A DNA stretch of 35,884 bases, taken from contig JAYFQE010000022.1 in the NCBI GenBank assembly GCA_034927345.1, forward strand, positions 1 through 35,884, given 5' to 3'. Under the pieces are notes generated by a model. It saw nothing but the letters and a program-made list of their open reading frames with translations, had not been told where the DNA came from and ran no database searches. Positions 32,410 to 35,884 of the stretch are shown here, in pieces. Made by a program: the position numbers and the translations under genes. Numbering within the stretch: the first letter of the stretch is position 1; every line of letters begins with the position of its first letter. The DNA comes from JAYFQE01 sp034927345. Lineage in GTDB: Bacteria > Bacillota > Clostridia > Saccharofermentanales > UBA5734.

Positions 32410-33765
32410 ATGCGAGCAATTAAAGCCGGATTTGTTGGATTTGGAGAAGTCAACACACCGAGGGATGTCATAATCAAATTATGTTCCCAAGCAATAGATC
32501 AACTCCGTCATTTAAATTGGGAAATTATTGAAACAGATCCGGTCAGCGATGACGCGGCTTTTGCCGAAGCGGACAAAGCTATCAATGTCTTAAAAAACCA
32601 AGATCTTGATTTACTGGTTATCTGTTTAGCCGGCTGGATACCAACCCACGCGGTTATCCGTGTAACGGATAAATTCCGTCACTTACCGATGCTTTTATGG
32701 GGATTAACCGGCTGGATAGAAGACGGGCGGATGATTACGACAGCGCCTCAAGCCGGAACCAGCGGACTGCGGCAAGTTATGCAGGGGATGGGATATCGTT
32801 TCCGCTATGTCTACAATACCGTTGATCAGCCTGCGCCGCTGGAGAAAATAGATCATTTTGGATTGGCAGCCCGTACTGCCAATCTGTTACGGGATGCGCG
32901 CATTGGTTCAATGGGTTATCGCGATATGCTTTTATATGGAACGATGTTTGATGGTATGGCTTTACGACGGGAAATCGGCATTGAAGTTGAATGTTTTGAG
33001 ATGCTGGAAATTATCAGGAATATTGATACATTAGATGATTGTGATATATCAGAAACAATGAAGTACTGTCGGGAACACTGGCATTTTGAAAAAGAATTCG
33101 ATCAGGATATTTTGGTTAAGGGCGCTAAATATTACCTGGCGATAAAGAAAAAAATAGAAGAACGTAAGTATGATGCCCTGTCATTAATTGATGTTGACGG
33201 CATGAAAAAACTGGAAGGATTTCCGCCGGCTATTGTGTTTATGCTGATCGCCGACCGGCTGGGCCTTTGTACAACTCCGGAAAACGATATAATCGGTAAT
33301 GCCACCCAATTAATGGTTCGTTTTTTAACCGGCCAAACGGCTCATTATATGGAATTTTACGAATATTTTTCCGATCGTGTACTGGTTGGCGTGCCGGATT
33401 ATATTCCAAGTGCGGTTGTGAAAGGAGATGTCCGTTTACTGCCGGCGAAATTCGGTTTACTGTTGCCCAGTCTACTAAACATTTCCCAGGTTAAGGATGG
33501 CCGGGTAACTATGCTGCGGCTCATCGAAGATCACGGCCGCTATATGATGCATATGGCAACCGGATTGGCTAAACAGCCGCATCCCTGGGAAGAGTATGGC
33601 TGGACTCGTCCGGCGCCGCAGCTGCCCAGCCTGGAAATCGTTCTGGACGGTTCTGTTGAAGCCTTTGCCGACAAAATTGCTTCCCAGCACATGATCATCG
33701 CATATGGCGATATTACAGATGCTATGAGCCAGTTATGCCGATTACTGAATATTGATGTGATATAG
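32410..33765 (+). CDS. L-fucose/L-arabinose isomerase-like protein, substrate unknown
   Basis: This 451-residue cytoplasmic protein resembles the FucI/AraA fold: an N-terminal Rossmann-like part (PRDVIIK, LVICLAGWIPTH, LLWGLTG) and a C-terminal part with the acidic pair at ENDIIGNATQ (Glu291, Asp293) and LTGQTAHYMEF. The usual metal-site histidine in an HCG motif is not found where expected; the protein reads LVGVPDYIP there, so the chemistry may differ from a classical isomerase. ATG 32410 follows AAAGGA. It is between the GH3 and GH5-like genes, with its own promoter. It could be an isomerase for an unusual sugar or a related epimerase. Confidence 0.65.
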   Translation: MRAIKAGFVGFGEVNTPRDVIIKLCSQAIDQLRHLNWEIIETDPVSDDAAFAEADKAINVLKNQDLDLLVICLAGWIPTHAVIRVTDKFRHLPMLLWGLTGWIEDGRMITTAPQAGTSGLRQVMQGMGYRFRYVYNTVDQPAPLEKIDHFGLAARTANLLRDARIGSMGYRDMLLYGTMFDGMALRREIGIEVECFEMLEIIRNIDTLDDCDISETMKYCREHWHFEKEFDQDILVKGAKYYLAIKKKIEERKYDALSLIDVDGMKKLEGFPPAIVFMLIADRLGLCTTPENDIIGNATQLMVRFLTGQTAHYMEFYEYFSDRVLVGVPDYIPSAVVKGDVRLLPAKFGLLLPSLLNISQVKDGRVTMLRLIEDHGRYMMHMATGLAKQPHPWEEYGWTRPAPQLPSLEIVLDGSVEAFADKIASQHMIIAYGDITDAMSQLCRLLNIDVI

Positions 33766-33781
33766 AAGTTAAATTTAGAAT

Positions 33782-33798
33782 TACTCGAAAATCGAGTA
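33782..33798 (+). promoter_or_regulatory. Hairpin with CGAAA element between isomerase-like and GH5-like genes
   Basis: TACTCGA and TCGAGTA pair perfectly around AAA, containing CTCGAAAATCGAG, 16 bp behind the isomerase-like stop codon. No T-run follows. It may be an operator copy or an mRNA-processing hairpin. Confidence 0.4.
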
Positions 33799-33844
33799 GT
33801 CATAATGTCTATAAGGATTAATAAGGAAGCAGGAGGGACTCATC

Positions 33845-35827
33845 ATGACTAAATGTACACCGTATCCCTTTTACTGGGACAATGCTCCGGTTGATATTTC
33901 ATTCGTTTTCAAGAGCGAGAAACCGGCCGGTAAACATGGCTTTCTCCAAGCCAAAGGCGACGCTTTTATTTTTGAAGATGGTACGCCTGGGAGATTTTGG
34001 GGGACAAATTTCAACAGCGGTATGGATTTCCCGGAATTCGATTATAGCGAAAAGACAGCTAAACGCCTGGCGAAAATCGGCATAAATGTCGTTCGCTTCC
34101 ATCAGCTTGATTCCGAATGGGCGACGCCAAACATCTTTCAATACACAAAAGGTGAACGAAAAGGGACAACTCGCTCTCTGGATCCGGAGAGCATGGATCA
34201 TTTAGATTATTTAATTTTTTGCTTAAAGAACGAAGGCATTTATTGCTATATCGACATGATGACTTATCGGAAATTCAAATCAGGCGATGGCATTGAGAAT
34301 GCAATTGCCCTGGGAGATTCAGCTAAACCATACAGTATATTCTCCAGAAAACTGATCGATTTGCAAAAAGAATTTATTCATGATATTTGGCATCATATCA
34401 ACCCTTATACCGGTCTGGCGTATAAAGATGATCCGGTTTTTATCCTGTCGGAAATCACCAATGAGTGCGACCTGTTTAATAAACATTTCAAATTCAATGT
34501 CGAACCTTATCATACGGAATTAATCGGTCTGTTGAAAAAGTGGCTCGCTGAACAGAATCTGTCCTATGATGTCGATTCAGTCGATTTTTCATCCGATGAC
34601 GAGATCATGATCCAATTCAAAATGCATGTGCAAGAATCGTATTATCAGGAAATATATGACTATATGCGGGATCTCGGTGTCAAAATACCGATTACCGGCA
34701 CAAACTGGTCGATCAATGCCGCAAATGCCAAGACGCAGCTGGTGACAGATTTTAATGACAGCCATGCTTATTGGTACGGTTGGCGCTGGCAGGAGTTTAA
34801 AAAAGAGTTTGACAACCGGCCGATGGTTGCCCAAAAAGATACGATGTTGAGCGGGTTAAGTTTCAACCGATCTCCTGACCGCCCCTTCTTCGTATCGGAG
34901 TGGGATGCTCCGTGGCCCAACGACTGGCGCGCCGAGAGTTCTTTGATCATGGCAGCGGCGGGATCTTTCCAAGGCTGGGCCGGCTTTACGATTCACACCT
35001 ATATGTACTCAAGCCGGCGTGATCAACAAATCATCGGCAGAGAATTAACGGCGCAATCCATCAGTAATGTTCCTTATCGGCAAGGCGTTTTTGCTACCTG
35101 GAACGATCCGGCGAAGTTTGGTTTATTCTATCACGCAGCATTGATCATGCGGCGCGGCGATGTTCGCCAGGCCGAAAAATCCATTGCAGTCGCCGTTGAT
35201 GAATTAACCCGTACACCGGGCAATACGCCGGCATTCAGTTTGGTAACCGAACAGAATAAAATCGGCATCGTCCTGGATGGAAAGCCTCATGGCGCCGATC
35301 AAGTTATAACGGATGATCTTTGTGTAGTCAACGATGCAGAAGGCGCTGTCCGATCGGACACCGGCGAACTATATCGAAGCTGGAAAAAGAGAATTGGCAG
35401 TATCGATACAGCGATGACCAAGTGTGTTTACGGATTCCTGGGCGAAGCCGGGACCATCGGCTTAACTGACCTGTCGGTTAAAGTGGATAATGAATTTGCT
35501 GTCGTAGCGCTTAGTTCGTTAACCGACACGTCGATCAATAATTCGGATAATCTGCTGCTGACGACTGTCGGCCATGCGGAAAACACCGATATGAAATTCA
35601 ATGAACAACGTACGGAGGTTTTAGATCTGGGCAAACCGCCGATTCTGGTTGAAGTGATCGAAGCCGATATTGCCATAAAGACAAGCCGTTCGAATTTGCG
35701 CGTCTGGTCCATCAGCCCAGAAGGTTTCTTAACGGGAATAATTCCCTCTGAGTATCAAGACGGTACCTTGAAATTTCATCTTGGCAATACATGCCATAGT
35801 ATTTACTATTTAATCCAGGCTGAATAA
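33845..35827 (+). CDS. GH5-like (clan GH-A) glycoside hydrolase, cytoplasmic
   Basis: This 660-residue enzyme has a catalytic barrel in its first 430 residues. DGTPGRFWGTNF and AKIGINVVRFHQLD are typical of GH5/clan A. The likely acid/base is Glu207 in ITNECD and the nucleophile is Glu352 in FVSEWDAPWPN. The C-terminal part is beta-rich, probably a carbohydrate-binding or sandwich domain. There is no signal peptide, unlike most cellulases. ATG 33845 has AGGAGG upstream. As the last gene of the cluster it likely cleaves an imported oligosaccharide. Family-level call good; the sugar is unknown. Confidence 0.82.
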   Translation: MTKCTPYPFYWDNAPVDISFVFKSEKPAGKHGFLQAKGDAFIFEDGTPGRFWGTNFNSGMDFPEFDYSEKTAKRLAKIGINVVRFHQLDSEWATPNIFQYTKGERKGTTRSLDPESMDHLDYLIFCLKNEGIYCYIDMMTYRKFKSGDGIENAIALGDSAKPYSIFSRKLIDLQKEFIHDIWHHINPYTGLAYKDDPVFILSEITNECDLFNKHFKFNVEPYHTELIGLLKKWLAEQNLSYDVDSVDFSSDDEIMIQFKMHVQESYYQEIYDYMRDLGVKIPITGTNWSINAANAKTQLVTDFNDSHAYWYGWRWQEFKKEFDNRPMVAQKDTMLSGLSFNRSPDRPFFVSEWDAPWPNDWRAESSLIMAAAGSFQGWAGFTIHTYMYSSRRDQQIIGRELTAQSISNVPYRQGVFATWNDPAKFGLFYHAALIMRRGDVRQAEKSIAVAVDELTRTPGNTPAFSLVTEQNKIGIVLDGKPHGADQVITDDLCVVNDAEGAVRSDTGELYRSWKKRIGSIDTAMTKCVYGFLGEAGTIGLTDLSVKVDNEFAVVALSSLTDTSINNSDNLLLTTVGHAENTDMKFNEQRTEVLDLGKPPILVEVIEADIAIKTSRSNLRVWSISPEGFLTGIIPSEYQDGTLKFHLGNTCHSIYYLIQAE

Positions 35828-35884
35828 TTTACAGGACTATATAAATTTGTATAAGATGGGGTTGTCTCAACAGGTTTCAACAGT

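Noticed and set aside
1..35884. CRISPR arrays, rRNA genes and complete tRNA genes
   Set aside because: No regularly spaced repeats and no complete RNA genes were seen; only the tRNA 3' fragment at 5202-5249 is present.

Overview
The window looks like Bacillota DNA, probably Clostridia. Genes start at ATG, GTG or TTG behind strong GGAGG-type ribosome binding sites. Promoters are clean sigma-A types (TTGACA, 16-18 bp, TATAAT-like). The gene families are also typical: YesM/YesN two-component pairs, LplB/YtcP-type sugar permeases, BlaI/BlaR1 and M56 regulators, and DUF990-type ABC-2 exporters. Genus cannot be told from the sequence alone. Most of the window looks close to 50% GC; the stretch from about 1,000 to 5,500 is clearly AT-rich and looks acquired.

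Layout. (1) 1-5,285 is the end of a genomic island: the right end of an IS21-family element (istA tail, istB, terminal repeats), a 1,294-residue AT-rich STAND-type NTPase with an N-terminal nuclease-like segment (candidate anti-phage protein), short direct repeats, and a 3' fragment of a tRNA gene (probably tRNA-Gln, anticodon CTG) followed by a terminator. The fragment reads as an attachment site marking the island's right edge. (2) 5,397-7,170 holds a HipA/CtkA-like kinase gene overlapping a gene for a protein with a resolvase-like C-terminal helix-turn-helix. (3) 7,188-13,745 is a carbohydrate uptake locus: sensor kinase, AraC-type response regulator, two permeases and a lipoprotein binding protein, with an 11-bp motif shared by the two promoter regions. 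(4) 13,742-19,168, minus strand, is a blaI, M56/blaR1-like, ABC-2 exporter operon whose first permease gene carries a frameshift. (5) 19,205-21,105, minus strand, has an exported metallo-beta-lactamase-fold lipoprotein with an Ada-like tail, a DUF3006 protein and a small cysteine-containing protein. (6) 21,144-25,124, minus strand, is an ABC-2 exporter trio followed by pyrimidine-nucleoside phosphorylase. (7) 25,241-28,279 has a beta-lactamase-fold serine hydrolase, a nucleoside hydrolase and an AraC regulator. (8) 28,295-35,827 is a glycoside-use cluster: FGGY sugar kinase, GH3 glycosidase, an L-fucose-isomerase-like protein and a GH5-like glycosidase. None of the four has a signal peptide, so all appear cytoplasmic.

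How the parts work together. Region 3 would sense an external ligand and switch on import of an oligosaccharide. Region 8 would split imported glycosides inside the cell, rearrange the sugar and phosphorylate it. CGAAAAT-type repeats around the region 8 promoters suggest a common regulator, possibly the AraC protein of region 7. Region 4 has the layout of a protease-relieved repressor controlling an exporter, as in antibiotic-sensing modules. The strongest leads for undescribed biology are the STAND protein beside the tRNA attachment site, the kinase/HTH pair, and the region 8 catabolic set with its divergent isomerase-like enzyme. All functions are inferred by reading the sequence; no database search was run.
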